Shown here: positions 32,194-42,025 of the stretch, piece by piece
Numbering within the stretch: position 1 is the stretch's first letter
Layout: the number at the start of each line of letters is the position of its first letter
Origin: Desulfuromonas acetoxidans DSM 684
Lineage (GTDB): Bacteria > Desulfobacterota > Desulfuromonadia > Desulfuromonadales > Desulfuromonadaceae
Direction: 5' to 3'
Assembly: GCF_000167355.1 (NCBI RefSeq)
Contig: NZ_AAEW02000009.1
Span: 1-64,000 of the forward strand
Length of the DNA stretch: 64,000 nt
Made by a program: the position numbers and the translations under genes
Notes under the pieces: generated by a model
What the model saw: the letters and a program-made list of their open reading frames with translations, nothing else
Database searches by the model: none
Told to the model about the DNA's origin: nothing

Positions 32194-33117
32194 ATGTCGC
32201 CTCAACCATTCACATTGTCTGCTGCCATCGGCAACACGCCGTTGGTCAAAATCACCAAACTGAATCCGAATCCTGCCGTGCAGATTTTCGCCAAGCTGGA
32301 AGGGAGCAATCCCGGGGGTTCGGTCAAAGATCGTCCGGCCTGGTACATGATTAAAAAGGCCATTGAGGATGGATCACTGACACCGGACAAAACCATTCTC
32401 GAGCCGACATCCGGCAACACTGGTATTGCCCTGGCCATGATCGGCGCGTCTCTGGGCTATCACGTGAAACTTGTCATGCCCCCTTGTGTCAGTGTTGAGC
32501 GGCGTAGTGTTCTCGAAGCCTATGGAGCTGAGGTTGTTCTCTCTACTCAGGGCCAAGCGACAGACGGTGCGATCCTATTGGCTCATCAAATTGTTAAGGA
32601 ATCGCCGGACCAGTATTTCATGCCCAACCAGTACAGTAACCCCAACAACCCGTTGGCCCACTACGAAACCACCGGTCCGGAGATCTACCGCCAGTGCAAC
32701 GGCAACATCGACACCTTTATCGCCGGCATCGGCACCTCGGGCACCTTGATGGGCACCGGACGGGCACTGAAAGAGCGTGATCCCTCCATCCGGATTATCG
32801 GCGTGGAGCCAACCCTTGGCCATTCGGTTCAGGGGCTGAAAAACATGCAGGAAGCCATTGTTCCCGACATCTACCACGAGGAGAACCTTGACGACAAACT
32901 GGTGGTCGAGGATGACGAAGCCTTTAACTGTGCTCGGGATCTGGCCATTCACGAGGGATTATTTGTCGGTATGTCAAGTGGTGCGGCTGTTGCCGGGGCG
33001 CTCCGTGTTGCCGCAACCATGAAATCCGGCACCATTGTCACCCTGTTACCAGATCGTGGCGACCGCTACCTGAGTACGTCCCTGTTCCGCTCTACCTGCG
33101 CCTGCTGTCCCCCCTAG
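32194..33117 (+). CDS. Cysteine synthase (CysM/CysK family)
   Basis: This PLP enzyme makes cysteine from an activated serine and sulfide. The 307-residue protein has the PLP Lys45 in GGSVKDR, the substrate loop TSGNTG and the phosphate-binding GIGTSGTLMG. The C-terminal DRGDRYLSTSLF resembles CysM. Whether it uses O-acetylserine, thiosulfate or O-phosphoserine is not decided by the sequence. The ATG at 32194 has a weak ribosome-binding site (GGA). A small hairpin GGTGTCG/CGACACC follows at 33142-33180. Confidence 0.92.
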   Translation: MSPQPFTLSAAIGNTPLVKITKLNPNPAVQIFAKLEGSNPGGSVKDRPAWYMIKKAIEDGSLTPDKTILEPTSGNTGIALAMIGASLGYHVKLVMPPCVSVERRSVLEAYGAEVVLSTQGQATDGAILLAHQIVKESPDQYFMPNQYSNPNNPLAHYETTGPEIYRQCNGNIDTFIAGIGTSGTLMGTGRALKERDPSIRIIGVEPTLGHSVQGLKNMQEAIVPDIYHEENLDDKLVVEDDEAFNCARDLAIHEGLFVGMSSGAAVAGALRVAATMKSGTIVTLLPDRGDRYLSTSLFRSTCACCPP

Positions 33118-33263
33118 TCACTGGCGCGCGAGGATATAAACCGGTGTCGTCAGAGATGAATGCAATGCTGCCGACACCGTGTTGATTGTCGGTGAACCCG
33201 CTGTGTCAATCTGCTATACTCGTCATTTTTTAACCGATGTCTTTCTTCGTTCAGGAGTTCGCC

Positions 33264-34244
33264 ATGAATCCACATTGTCGCATTCTTGCTACAGGCCATG
33301 CTGTTCCATCCCGTGTGTTGACCAACGCCGACCTTGAGTCGATGGTAGACACCAACGACACGTGGATTGTCGAGAGAACGGGAATTCGCCAGCGCCATAT
33401 TGCCGAGCCCGGCAGTGCCCTCTCGGACCTCGCCGCAGACGCCGCCAATCAAGCCTTGGCAAAAGCGAAGGTGAAAGCCGAGGACATTGATCTGATCATT
33501 GTCGGCACGGTAACAGCGGATATGAAATTCCCCTCACTGGCCTGCCTGGTGCAGGAGAAAATCGGTGCGAACAACGCCGCAGCATTTGACCTGTCTGCTG
33601 CGTGCAGCGGCTTTCTCTATGGCCTGCATCTGGCGGACAGCCTCATTCAGACATCCGGCTACCAACATGTCCTGGTGATCGCAGCGGAGATGCTGTCGAG
33701 CATGGTCAACTGGCAGGATCGCAATACCTGCGTGCTGTTCGGTGATGGAGCCGGGGCTGCCGTGATCGGCGCGGCACAGGATGACAAAGGGATTCTCAGT
33801 ACCTACATGAAGAGTGACGGTCGTCACCACGGCCTGCTCTACAACCCCGGCGGCAGTCAGCTGCCCCTGTCCCACGAATTGGTTGACAGCAATGAAGCAA
33901 CCATTCACATGGAAGGACGTGAAGTGTTTCGCCACGCCGTGGTCTCGATGACCGATGCACTTCACGAAGCGCTGAAACGGGCTCAGATCGCACCGGAAGC
34001 CCTTGACCTTCTCATCCCCCATCAAGCCAACATTCGTATCATTGAGGGCATTGGCAAGCGCTTTAAAATTGATTCTGAAAAGGTCTATGTCAATGTGGAT
34101 CGTTTCGGCAACACATCTGCGGCGAGTATCCCCATTGCCCTGAATGAGGCGCTGGAGAATGGTCGTATCCAGCCTGGCGATGTGGTGGGTTTGGTGACCT
34201 TCGGTGCCGGTCTGACCTGGTCCTCGTCAATTATCCGTTTCTAG
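33264..34244 (+). CDS. fabH: Beta-ketoacyl-ACP synthase III
   Basis: FabH joins an acyl-CoA with malonyl-ACP to begin fatty acid synthesis. The 326-residue protein has the catalytic triad: C114 in DLSAACSGF, His in LLIPHQANIRI, and Asn in VDRFGNTSAAS. AGGAG precedes the ATG at 33264. It stands alone, not in the usual fab operon, so it may be a second copy or one with different primer use. Its stop codon TAG is part of the end of repeat copy F. Confidence 0.95.
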   Translation: MNPHCRILATGHAVPSRVLTNADLESMVDTNDTWIVERTGIRQRHIAEPGSALSDLAADAANQALAKAKVKAEDIDLIIVGTVTADMKFPSLACLVQEKIGANNAAAFDLSAACSGFLYGLHLADSLIQTSGYQHVLVIAAEMLSSMVNWQDRNTCVLFGDGAGAAVIGAAQDDKGILSTYMKSDGRHHGLLYNPGGSQLPLSHELVDSNEATIHMEGREVFRHAVVSMTDALHEALKRAQIAPEALDLLIPHQANIRIIEGIGKRFKIDSEKVYVNVDRFGNTSAASIPIALNEALENGRIQPGDVVGLVTFGAGLTWSSSIIRF

Positions 34245-34362
34245 CAGACTGTTGAAAACAACCTGGGGAGCCCATGAACGGGCGACCAACACCAAGGACA
34301 GGTTTTCAATTCCTTAATTTTGTGTGCACGGCGAAAATTGCATTTTCGGCTTCCATCGTCAA
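34242..34362 (+). repeat. Dispersed hairpin repeat, copy F
   Basis: It starts TAGCAGACTGTTGAAAACAACCTG, then GAGCCCATGAACGGGCGACC, the CAAGGACAGG..CCTTAATTTTGTG hairpin and GGCGAAAATTGCATTTTCGGC. The last hairpin is lost. The first three bases form the fabH stop codon. It fills the gap between the convergent fabH and Nudix genes. Confidence 0.8.
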
Positions 34363-34387
34363 TGAATCGACAGTGACATCAAGCCAC

Positions 34388-34984
34388 TTACCGGCCTACC
34401 GGCAGCGTTCCTTTTAAACGGGCGATCTGCACCCATTGCAAGGCGATGAGAGTGGTTGCATTGGTGATGCTCCCCTCATCGAGCTGTGTTTCTATCTCAC
34501 GCCACGGCACCACCAGCACACGAATATCCTCCCCTTCATGGGCAACTCCGCACAGTGTGTTATTGAGTCCTGTGCTGTCAATTTGGCCGTAATAGAGAGT
34601 GATTTTTTCCGAACTTCCGCCTGGAGATACGTAATACTCACCGATCTGCTGCAGATCTACCGGCAGCCTGCCGACCTCTTCACAACACTCCCGTTGCGCC
34701 ACCTCCATCGGCTGTTCACCCGCTTCAATCATACCGGCAGGACATTCGATGAGCCACGCACTGTGGGGATCATCAACGGCACCAATCCGAAACTGTTCCA
34801 CCAGCACAACACTGTCGCGCTGCGCATCATGGAGCAACACCGCCGCTGCCCGAGCACGGTCAATCCGTTCGCGCACCAGGGGTGCCGATTGTGATCCGTC
34901 AAAACATTCATGGCGAACGACAAAACGATTCAGAGAAAAAAACCCATCATAGACACACTCCTGTGAAACAATGTCAATTTTCAT
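34388..34984 (-). CDS. Nudix hydrolase (ADP-ribose pyrophosphatase-like)
   Basis: This 198-residue protein has the NudF-type layout: a small N-terminal beta domain, then VLVEQFRIGA, the Nudix box GMIEAGEQPMEVAQRECCEE, and a C-terminal IRVLVVPWREI segment. It likely hydrolyses ADP-ribose or another nucleotide sugar. Its start overlaps the 3' end of the upstream diguanylate cyclase gene by 11 bases, which suggests co-transcription. Tandem ATGs lie at 34987 and 34984. Confidence 0.88.
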   Translation of the reverse strand: MKIDIVSQECVYDGFFSLNRFVVRHECFDGSQSAPLVRERIDRARAAAVLLHDAQRDSVVLVEQFRIGAVDDPHSAWLIECPAGMIEAGEQPMEVAQRECCEEVGRLPVDLQQIGEYYVSPGGSSEKITLYYGQIDSTGLNNTLCGVAHEGEDIRVLVVPWREIETQLDEGSITNATTLIALQWVQIARLKGTLPVGR

Positions 34985-36620
34985 CATGTTCCCGCTCAAA
35001 ACGATCTGCCTTTGTCATCTCTGCGCTGTATTGCCGTGTTATCTGATCATAACGGTAATAGCGCCCTTTACCGCTGCGTTTAGCTTCATACATCGCCTGA
35101 TCGGCACAGGTGACCAGCCCCTTGCTCGTTTTGGCATGATCGGGATACAGGGCGATTCCGACACTGCCGCCCACCTGAGCGCGGCCATTGTTGAGCTCGA
35201 CCGGCTGACTGAGCTGATCCACCACTTTTGACGCGATCATTTCAGCCACGTGCACCGAACTGATATTGGCGAGCAGAACGGCAAATTCATCGCCACCTAA
35301 TCGCGCAACCGTGTCGCTTTTGCGCACCAGATCTTTCATCCGTTGCCCCAATGCGATCAGCAGTTCATCACCGGCATCGTGTCCCAGCGTATCATTGACG
35401 GCTTTAAAACCATCCAGGTCGCAAAAAAGCACGGCAAACTGGTGACTGCTACGTTCACTAGCCCATAACAACTGTTCAAGACGATCGCTAAACAACACGC
35501 GATTGGCCAAACCGGTCAGCGAATCGTAGTTTACCTTCATTTTAAGTTCATGATGCTTATGGATGATCTCGGCAACAAACAGCGAGACGATCCAGGCTGG
35601 CACAATCGCCAGAAGCAGCAAGATCATGGCCATGTTGAACTGATGCTCAAGTGACGCCATCTTGGCGCGAGAAATCGTTGCATCTGACAGATAACTGACC
35701 ACAAACCAATGGGGCGCATTAAGGACCGATTCAGGCAGTTGCGGATGAAGCGAACGGAAGCAGAAAACGCCCTGCGGCGTGACAACCTGTCCGGCGCTGT
35801 CATCCAGATGCGGCCATGCTAGAGGAAATCTGGTCGAAAACCGCTTGTCGTGTCGCTGCGGAAGAACAAATCCCCATTCATCGTCAGGATTGAGCCCACG
35901 CAGCCAGTAGCCGTCTTTGTTGACCAACAGTAAGGTATCTTGGGCAATGTTCTGCATTCGCTCAAGCAGATCAAGCAGATGCGCACCATTGTAGTTCAAT
36001 ACCACGACACCACACGGACAGGTTTCATTGTCTGCATAGACCGGGGTGGCACAGCGCAATGTCGGTTGATAGGGAACAACAACCTGCCCATGCTCAACGT
36101 TCAGATCAAAACGGGAGAAATAGACGTTGCGATTTTCAAGCTGAATCCCCTGCTGGAAATAATCGCGCTGCGATTTATTCTGGAGGTGTTTTTCGTCCAC
36201 TTTATATGCATGACCGGACTCACTATCAATGCGCACCACTTCACGCCCTTGTGCATTGAGAAAACGGAGTTGTAGGTAATACGGTTTGGAGTGGGCAAAA
36301 AGGAGAAATTCGTTCGCGATTTTATCGAGCAGTTGCGTATCACCGGTCGCAATATAGTCGTTCAGTTCATTGAGCTGACTGAGAATCCTGATATCAGCGA
36401 CCATCATATCGAACTGGTGCTCAATCTCCTGGCTGACCTGAGTGACCACATGGTTTTCATGGGTGGTTATTCGTGACAGGTAGGTGCGATTATAACGGCG
36501 ATAGGATTGCGAAAAAATAGCGGTGAGTATCGCCACCATGGAGACACACAGGATCAGAAAAATGCGCGCTGTCAGCGGGTATCTTTGATGCTCCTTGATG
36601 ATGCGGATCAGCTTTCGCAT
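34974..36620 (-). CDS. Cache-GGDEF diguanylate cyclase
   Basis: This 548-residue membrane protein would make cyclic di-GMP. It has one hydrophobic segment at about residues 15-37, a periplasmic Cache-type sensor domain of about 270 residues, a second segment near residue 320 (MAMILLLLAIVPAWIVSLFV), and a GGDEF domain with the intact active site ARLGGDEFAVLL. No EAL domain is present. An inhibitory RxxD site is not obvious just before GGDEF. The ATG at 36620 is preferred over an upstream TTG. It is followed by the Nudix gene. Confidence 0.92.
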   Translation of the reverse strand: MRKLIRIIKEHQRYPLTARIFLILCVSMVAILTAIFSQSYRRYNRTYLSRITTHENHVVTQVSQEIEHQFDMMVADIRILSQLNELNDYIATGDTQLLDKIANEFLLFAHSKPYYLQLRFLNAQGREVVRIDSESGHAYKVDEKHLQNKSQRDYFQQGIQLENRNVYFSRFDLNVEHGQVVVPYQPTLRCATPVYADNETCPCGVVVLNYNGAHLLDLLERMQNIAQDTLLLVNKDGYWLRGLNPDDEWGFVLPQRHDKRFSTRFPLAWPHLDDSAGQVVTPQGVFCFRSLHPQLPESVLNAPHWFVVSYLSDATISRAKMASLEHQFNMAMILLLLAIVPAWIVSLFVAEIIHKHHELKMKVNYDSLTGLANRVLFSDRLEQLLWASERSSHQFAVLFCDLDGFKAVNDTLGHDAGDELLIALGQRMKDLVRKSDTVARLGGDEFAVLLANISSVHVAEMIASKVVDQLSQPVELNNGRAQVGGSVGIALYPDHAKTSKGLVTCADQAMYEAKRSGKGRYYRYDQITRQYSAEMTKADRFEREHDEN

Positions 36621-36722
36621 ACCCTGTCCCCCATTGTCAGGCAAAAGACGTCTGCCCCTCCCACCAGATATCTCATTAAGAAGACATCAGTATATCAGAA
36701 ATGATTTATGCTGTGCAGAGAT

Positions 36723-36755
36723 AAAAAAAGGCGCTCCCGAAGGGGAGCGCCTTAA
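36723..36755 (-). terminator. Terminator of the F0 operon
   Basis: On the minus strand AAGGCGCTCCCC TTC GGGAGCGCC is followed by seven T residues. It lies 20 bases after the atpE stop. Confidence 0.94.
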
Positions 36756-36777
36756 ACAAGCTTGGTTGCAGGTAAAA

Positions 36778-37044
36778 TTACTTACCAGCCAGTTCCATAA
36801 CTTGAGCGGTGAAGGGGTTGGCGAACAGAATGATCATCGCTACAACGAAAACGTAGATAGCGAGGGACTCGATCATCGCCAGACCGATCATCATGGTGGT
36901 GAGGATTTTACCACTTGCGCTCGGGTTGCGAGCAACACCTTCAACGGCAGATTTGATAGCCAGACCTTGGCCCAGACCAGTACCGAAAGAACCAATAGCC
37001 ATACCGAAACCAGCTGCGATCATGCACCATGCGAAAAACGTCAT
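36778..37044 (-). CDS. atpE: ATP synthase F0 subunit c
   Basis: This 88-residue hairpin protein forms the rotating c-ring. The ion-binding carboxylate is E59 in AMIESLAIY. The loop RNP (residues 39-41) is conserved. Q26 and S60 are also present, as in Na+-coupled c-subunits, but the Thr after Ser is Leu here, so the coupling ion is not certain. It is the last gene of a separate F0 cluster. Confidence 0.96.
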   Translation of the reverse strand: MTFFAWCMIAAGFGMAIGSFGTGLGQGLAIKSAVEGVARNPSASGKILTTMMIGLAMIESLAIYVFVVAMIILFANPFTAQVMELAGK

Positions 37045-37129
37045 CTCTTTTCTCCTTCAAACAAAAAATGTGGGTTATTTTTCCTATATGATATAGGACC
37101 GATCAAAACGTGAATCACGTTGTGATTAT

Positions 37130-37804
37130 TTAGTGTGCTTCTTCCAGAGCCCCGGCAATGTAGATCATCGCCAGCAGGGTGAAAACAAATGCCTGGATAA
37201 ATGCGACCAGGATACCCATCATCATCATGGGAATCGGCAGGAACAGCGGAACCAGAGCAAAGAAGATCATCAGCACGATCTCATGGCCGTACATATTACC
37301 GAAAAGACGCAGAGACAGGGACAACGGACGGGCCAGGTGACCGATGATCTCAATGATAAAGATCAGCGGCGCCAGCGCCAGAATCGGGCCCATGAAGTGC
37401 TTGAGATAGGCAATACCGTGCTCTTTAACACCAATGATGTGCGTCATGGCAAACACGGTCAGCGCCAGAGCGGCGTTGGTGTTCAGGTTTGCGGTCGGCG
37501 GATAGAAACCCGGAACCAAGGCAACCAGGTTGGACACCAGAATAAACAGAGCAAATGTCGCGATCAGCGGGAAATAGGTTTTCCCTTTGGGACCCATAGT
37601 CTCTGTAATCAGGTTCTCAATGCCGCCGACAACACTTTCCATCAGATTCTGCCAGCCACTGGGAACCATTTTGATTCCACGGGAAATAACAAAGGCCAGA
37701 GCGATCAACAGCAGCATGACAAACCAGGTGTATGTCACATGCTCGCCGAGGTGCGTGTGCAACTGCTGCTCGACCCATTGCAGAAATAAAAAGGGATGTG
37801 TCAT
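37130..37804 (-). CDS. atpB: ATP synthase F0 subunit a
   Basis: Subunit a forms the ion half-channels beside the c-ring. The 224-residue protein has five to six hydrophobic segments and the essential Arg in [19 protein letters not shown], the conserved signature of the family. It lies between the AtpI-like gene and atpE. Confidence 0.96.
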   Translation of the reverse strand: MTHPFLFLQWVEQQLHTHLGEHVTYTWFVMLLLIALAFVISRGIKMVPSGWQNLMESVVGGIENLITETMGPKGKTYFPLIATFALFILVSNLVALVPGFYPPTANLNTNAALALTVFAMTHIIGVKEHGIAYLKHFMGPILALAPLIFIIEIIGHLARPLSLSLRLFGNMYGHEIVLMIFFALVPLFLPIPMMMMGILVAFIQAFVFTLLAMIYIAGALEEAH

Positions 37805-37819
37805 TTAAGTCGTGCCTCC

Positions 37820-38182
37820 TTACTTGATAGCGCGCTTTATGGTGGTCCACATAATATTGATGACCACGACTGAAAGTCCAATAACCAGGCCGATGGGGTC
37901 CACTTTGACCACGGCAATCAGCAGCAGCAACATTACCGCCAAGGCAGCCAGCCTGAACACATAGCTCAGTTGAAACCCCCGGACCGCCGGTGCGCCCCCT
38001 TCACAGAGCGCTTTCACCAGCGAACGGTGCAACCATTGATAGCCGCACACGGCAATCAGACCGCCACTGGCCACACCAAGAGTCAGGTCAAGATCCTGAA
38101 ACAAGCCACTTAACGCGACCAGCACAGCCAGAATGATCCAGTTGCGTCGGGCAAGTTGTCCGAGCAGTTGATCATCACTCAC
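37820..38182 (-). CDS. atpI: ATP synthase subunit I-like protein
   Basis: This 120-residue membrane protein has four hydrophobic segments and starts at a GTG that overlaps the end of the upstream gene (GTGAGTGA). It is of the AtpI (PF03899) type, thought to help c-ring assembly. It sits between the AtpZ-like gene and atpB. A longer frame exists but lacks a start with a ribosome-binding site. Confidence 0.82.
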   Translation of the reverse strand: MSDDQLLGQLARRNWIILAVLVALSGLFQDLDLTLGVASGGLIAVCGYQWLHRSLVKALCEGGAPAVRGFQLSYVFRLAALAVMLLLLIAVVKVDPIGLVIGLSVVVINIMWTTIKRAIK

Positions 38183-38423
38183 CGTCGTCCTGACTCTCCT
38201 GTTTCTGACGTCGCAGTTCACGATTGGTCAGAATAAAAATATTCCTGAATCCCGAGACAATACCAAATCCGAGGAAAATCAACAACATCCATGGCTTGGT
38301 TCCAAGCCACTGATCAAGATAGTAGCCCATGGCCATGCCGATAAGGATCGACGCAACCATGCAGATGCCGACACTGGACAAGAAACCAAGAGATTTATAG
38401 AGTTCACGCCGATTTTCGGCCAT
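38175..38423 (-). CDS. AtpZ/AtpI family protein
   Basis: This 82-residue protein has two hydrophobic segments (about residues 17-37 and 44-65) joined by DQWLGTKPW, which is typical of AtpZ. AtpZ and AtpI together are reported to aid ATP synthase assembly or Mg2+/Ca2+ entry. It is the first gene of the F0 cluster. Confidence 0.85.
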   Translation of the reverse strand: MAENRRELYKSLGFLSSVGICMVASILIGMAMGYYLDQWLGTKPWMLLIFLGFGIVSGFRNIFILTNRELRRQKQESQDDGE

Positions 38424-38652
38424 GCGAATCTTCTTTCATTCTTTTGTCGTGTCATACAAACGCGGTTTTGTACCACAGCTGCCCGCAACTGTCAATTCGT
38501 TTATCGGAGAACAGCCGCCATCTGGGTGTTTTTATACCATTTTACGATCAAATAACAATGGATTATCCTCGTTGTTGATAAATGACCCTTTTTCGCCTCC
38601 GGGCAATCTGCTACACTCCAGGCCACTTTTGCTTTCTGGACCTGATTTAACC

Positions 38653-39714
38653 ATGCTCAACGACACCTTTATTATCGATATTGACGACGCTCTACGCCGC
38701 CGTGACAACGGTGCCCTGTTTGTCGACGTCCGCAGCCCGGATGAATTTACCGACGGCACCATTCCCGGTGCGGTCAATGTTCCCATTCTGACCAACGAAC
38801 AACGCGTCGAGATCGGTACGCTGTTCAAACAGAAGGGCCCGGATGCCGCACGTCACCGCGGCATGCACCTGGTTGCCCCCCATATTCCGCGCATGATTGA
38901 GGATATCCTCTCCCACCGCCAGTCACACCGTCAACCGATCGTTATTTTCTGCTGGCGTGGTGGACTGCGCAGTCGGGCAATGACTGCGTTTCTTCAGTTA
39001 GCCGGTTATCCGGCGTTTCAATTGCGTGGAGGCCATAAAGCGTTTCGTCGCACGGTTCTGGATTTCTTTGAACAGGGCAGTTGGGCCCGCATGTTGGTGC
39101 TGCGCGGCCTGACGGGTGTCGGCAAAACCCGCATCCTGCAACAGGTTGAACAGCAAGGCTGGCCGGTGATTGATCTGGAAGGCCTGGCCAATCATCGCGG
39201 CAGTGCATTCGGCGGCGTCGGGCTCGGTAACCAGCCGTCACAAAAGACCTTCGAGGCCCTGCTGTGGGATAAGTTACGGCAGTTGGAATCAGGCGGTTGG
39301 GCACTCACTGAAGGGGAGAGCCGTCACATCGGCCGTTTGTTGCTGCCGTTGCGCTTTTACCAGAGCCTGCAGACGGAAACCACCTTGTGGCTGGAGACCT
39401 CCATGGAAAACCGGGTGCGTATCATCCTTGAAGACTATCAGGTCGATCAGTTGCCCATGGATGCGTTTATCCCACCCATTGAATCGATTAAATGTCGTCT
39501 GGGTAGCAAAGAAACCGAGCAGATGCTGGAACTGTTGCACCACAAGCAGTGGCAGCAGTTGGTTTCGGAGCTGATGGTCAAGTATTACGATCCGCTCTAT
39601 CGTCACACCCGTCCGGATGATCGCGTTGAGTTGACCATTGATCCGTTTGCCGAACAACAGCCCGAACTGAAACAGGCCATTGACAGGATACTTGCAACAC
39701 CCAATAATGGATAA
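38653..39714 (+). CDS. selU: tRNA 2-selenouridine synthase
   Basis: SelU (MnmH) replaces sulfur by selenium, using selenophosphate, at the wobble uridine of certain tRNAs. The 353-residue protein has an N-terminal rhodanese domain (FVDVRSPDEFTDGTIPGAVN) with the active Cys in IVIFCWRGGLRSRA, then a P-loop domain with Walker A LTGVGKTRIL. It fits with the two selenoproteins at 21.9-22.6 kb and shows that selenophosphate is made. The ATG at 38653 has a weak site. It is divergent from the F0 operon. Confidence 0.93.
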   Translation: MLNDTFIIDIDDALRRRDNGALFVDVRSPDEFTDGTIPGAVNVPILTNEQRVEIGTLFKQKGPDAARHRGMHLVAPHIPRMIEDILSHRQSHRQPIVIFCWRGGLRSRAMTAFLQLAGYPAFQLRGGHKAFRRTVLDFFEQGSWARMLVLRGLTGVGKTRILQQVEQQGWPVIDLEGLANHRGSAFGGVGLGNQPSQKTFEALLWDKLRQLESGGWALTEGESRHIGRLLLPLRFYQSLQTETTLWLETSMENRVRIILEDYQVDQLPMDAFIPPIESIKCRLGSKETEQMLELLHHKQWQQLVSELMVKYYDPLYRHTRPDDRVELTIDPFAEQQPELKQAIDRILATPNNG

Positions 39715-39740
39715 CAGCTGTTGCCTTCAAGGAGTCTGCT

Positions 39741-39902
39741 GTGGCCTCGACGTCGTCTTTTGAGCAATTCAATCCGCTGTGTGAAAAATGCGTGCGCTCC
39801 TGCCGCCAGCCGTTAGGAACCAAGCTGGTGGAATGTCCGCGTTTTTCACCGCGTCCGTTTAAACTCACCCCACCGCCGCGTAAGCAGCTTGATCTGTTTT
39901 AG
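39741..39902 (+). CDS. Small Cys-rich protein, 53 residues
   Basis: From a GTG with AGGAG seven bases upstream, the frame reads MASTSSFEQFNPL, then CEKCVRSCRQ and VECPRFSPRPFKL and ends KQLDLF. Four Cys residues suggest a small metal-binding protein. It starts 26 bases after selU and could be translated from the same mRNA. It is too short for usual gene callers. The function is unknown. Confidence 0.6.
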   Translation: MASTSSFEQFNPLCEKCVRSCRQPLGTKLVECPRFSPRPFKLTPPPRKQLDLF

Positions 39903-39963
39903 TCGTTCCTTTATTCCTCAATAGATCAATATCAAAACCGCTGGGCCTCGACCTATTTCCAGT

Positions 39964-40328
39964 GTGGCACCGATCAAACGGGTGGGCAGTGCCACCCTCC
40001 ATGGTTTGTTATTTAACAGCCAAGTTCCCCTGTTCAGCAGCGCCGAACGCAGTGAAAGTCACCGCGATGATCGTCGGCAACCTGTCTGAGGACTGATGCA
40101 GACTGGGCGAGTTTTGCCGACATCGCGATGTAAGAGAATGGAGAGAGGGAACCCGTAGGGCGCAATGATCAGGGGTCGATTTTGCCTCCCTTTTGTCGAC
40201 GCAAAAGGGAGCCGACGGGCGGGCGCGGAAGCCCGCGTCATGTGGGTACCATCATTGTGAACGGATGACGTTCGCCAGAGCGATCAGTTCTGAATTGCGA
40301 ACTGCTGAAGATCAAAGTCAAGGTCAAG
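39964..40328. repeat. Long direct repeat, copy 1
   Basis: This 365-base copy aligns with 40553-40888 over its whole length with scattered differences and one extra segment at about 40170-40210 that holds a CCCTTTTGTCGACGCAAAAGGG hairpin. It starts GTGGCACCGATCAAACGGGTGGGC and includes GGACTGATGCAGACTGGGCG and GGAAGCCCGCGTCA. Frames in it are short and not convincing. With copy 2 it makes up most of the gene-free stretch 39903-40897. Confidence 0.85.
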
Positions 40329-40552
40329 ACCGCCGGGTCTCGTCCCGGCAGCCGACACACTTTTGGCTGGCCGCCCAAAAGTATGCAAAAGCCAGCTTGA
40401 ACACCTCCTGAACCTGGATTCACCTGCAATAGGTCTGCTTCCGTGATGCTTCACAGATTCGGCTCGCCGCCCTTTAGGTCGACGAATCCTGCAACTCATC
40501 ACCTCTGGCATAAAACGTTGATAACGGTTTGACGCCTTACTCTATTTTTTTC

Positions 40553-40888
40553 GTGGCACCGATAAAACGGGTGGGCAATGCCCACCCTTCTTCAGAGTGT
40601 TATTTAGCAGCCAAGCTCTCCCGTTCAGCAGCACCGAACGCAATGAACGTCAGCGCGATGGTTGTCGGGAATCTGTTTGAGGACTGATGCAGACTGGGCG
40701 AGTTTTGCCGATATCGCGATGTAAGAGAATGGAGTGAGGGAACCTGCAGGGTGCAATGACGGGAGCCGACTGGCGGGCGCGGAAGCCCGCGTCACGTGGG
40801 TACCACCATTGCGAACGGATGACGTTCGCCTGTGCGATTCGTTCCAAATAATGAACCACCGAAGAGCAAGATCAAAGACAAGCTCGAG
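40553..40888. repeat. Long direct repeat, copy 2
   Basis: This copy starts GTGGCACCGATAAAACGG, followed by the perfect hairpin GGTGGGCAATGCCCACC. It ends at GATCAAAGACAAGCTCGAG just before the metX stop codon. Its similarity to copy 1 across more than 300 bases shows a duplication, or two insertions of one element. Confidence 0.85.
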
Positions 40889-40897
40889 TTACGGACT

Positions 40898-42013
40898 CTA
40901 TACCTCAAGCTGACGAAGAAACTCCACCACATAAGGCGTAAATTTCTCCGGCTCAACCAAGAACGAGTCATGACCGTAATCGGAGTCAATCAGGTGGTAG
41001 GTCACCGGCTTATTGGCTTTCTGAAGCACATCCACCACCTCTTCGGTCTGCTCCGGCCGATACAACCAATCCGAGGTAAAGGCAAACCACAGCGACGGGC
41101 AGTCCAGACGCTCCAGCGCCTCTTCCATGCCGGAAAAGTTCCACGACACATCATAGAGGTCGAGCGCCTTGGCCAGATAGAGAAAGGAATTGCAATCGAA
41201 ACGGGCAGGAAAACTGTTGCCGTTGTACTCCAGATAACGCTCCACCTCGAACTGGCCGAAGAAATCAAACAAACCGTCTCGCGCTGAAAAACGGCGACCG
41301 AATTTCATGGCCATGGATTCTTCGGATAAAAATGAAATATGGCCAACGGCGCGCGCCAAGGCAAAACCGCTTGCTGGCTGGTGTTCCGGTTTGTAATTGC
41401 CTTTCTTCCACAACGGATCGTTATAAATTGCCTGACGGGCCAGAGCGTTGAGGGCGATGGCCATGGGCGAGGTTCGTCCGGTTCCGGCAATGGGAATGAT
41501 TGAGCGCACCATATCCGGATAGTGGATGCCCCATTCCAGCGCCTGCATGGCGCCCATACTGCCACCAATGACCGTAACCAACGAGGAGATGCCCAGGGCA
41601 TCGAGCATCAGCTTCTGGGCACGCACCATGTCGCGCACCATAACAATGGGGAATTTGAGTCGGTAAGGTCGGCCGGTCTGCGGATTGGTGCTGGTGGGTC
41701 CGGTAGAGCCTTTGCAGGAGCCGATGACATTGGAACAGATGACATAATACTTGTCGGTATCCAGCACACGCCCGGGCCCGATCATATTATCCCACCAGCC
41801 CGGCTTGCGGTCTTCTTCACTGTGCCTGCCGGCGGCATGGGCGTCGCCAGTCCAGGCATGGGTCACCAGGATGGCGTTGCTGGCGGTATCATTGAGCGTC
41901 CCGTAGGTCTCATAAGCCAACGTCAACGGCCCGAGCAGACGCCCACTCTCCAGGCGCAACTCCTGATCGATCTCTATGGTCTGGGTTGTTACCAGTTGAA
42001 CGTCGTTGGTCAA
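40898..42013 (-). CDS. metX: Homoserine O-acetyltransferase
   Basis: MetX acylates homoserine, the first step to methionine. The 371-residue alpha/beta hydrolase has [14 protein letters not shown], the nucleophile Ser in [14 protein letters not shown], and the final Asp and His in [10 protein letters not shown]. The frame is open to an ATG at 42040, but that ATG lies inside the terminator hairpin 42026-42059. A TTG at 42013 has GGAG six bases upstream and is preferred; a GTG at 42025 is the alternative. Expression is controlled by the SAM-I riboswitch upstream. Confidence 0.93.
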   Translation of the reverse strand: MTNDVQLVTTQTIEIDQELRLESGRLLGPLTLAYETYGTLNDTASNAILVTHAWTGDAHAAGRHSEEDRKPGWWDNMIGPGRVLDTDKYYVICSNVIGSCKGSTGPTSTNPQTGRPYRLKFPIVMVRDMVRAQKLMLDALGISSLVTVIGGSMGAMQALEWGIHYPDMVRSIIPIAGTGRTSPMAIALNALARQAIYNDPLWKKGNYKPEHQPASGFALARAVGHISFLSEESMAMKFGRRFSARDGLFDFFGQFEVERYLEYNGNSFPARFDCNSFLYLAKALDLYDVSWNFSGMEEALERLDCPSLWFAFTSDWLYRPEQTEEVVDVLQKANKPVTYHLIDSDYGHDSFLVEPEKFTPYVVEFLRQLEV

Positions 42014-42025
42014 ATTTCTCTCCAC

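Noticed and set aside
40193-40511. Short open frames in the direct repeats (60-75 codons)
   Set aside because: They have odd composition rich in Arg and Pro, no ribosome-binding sites, and are broken between the two copies.
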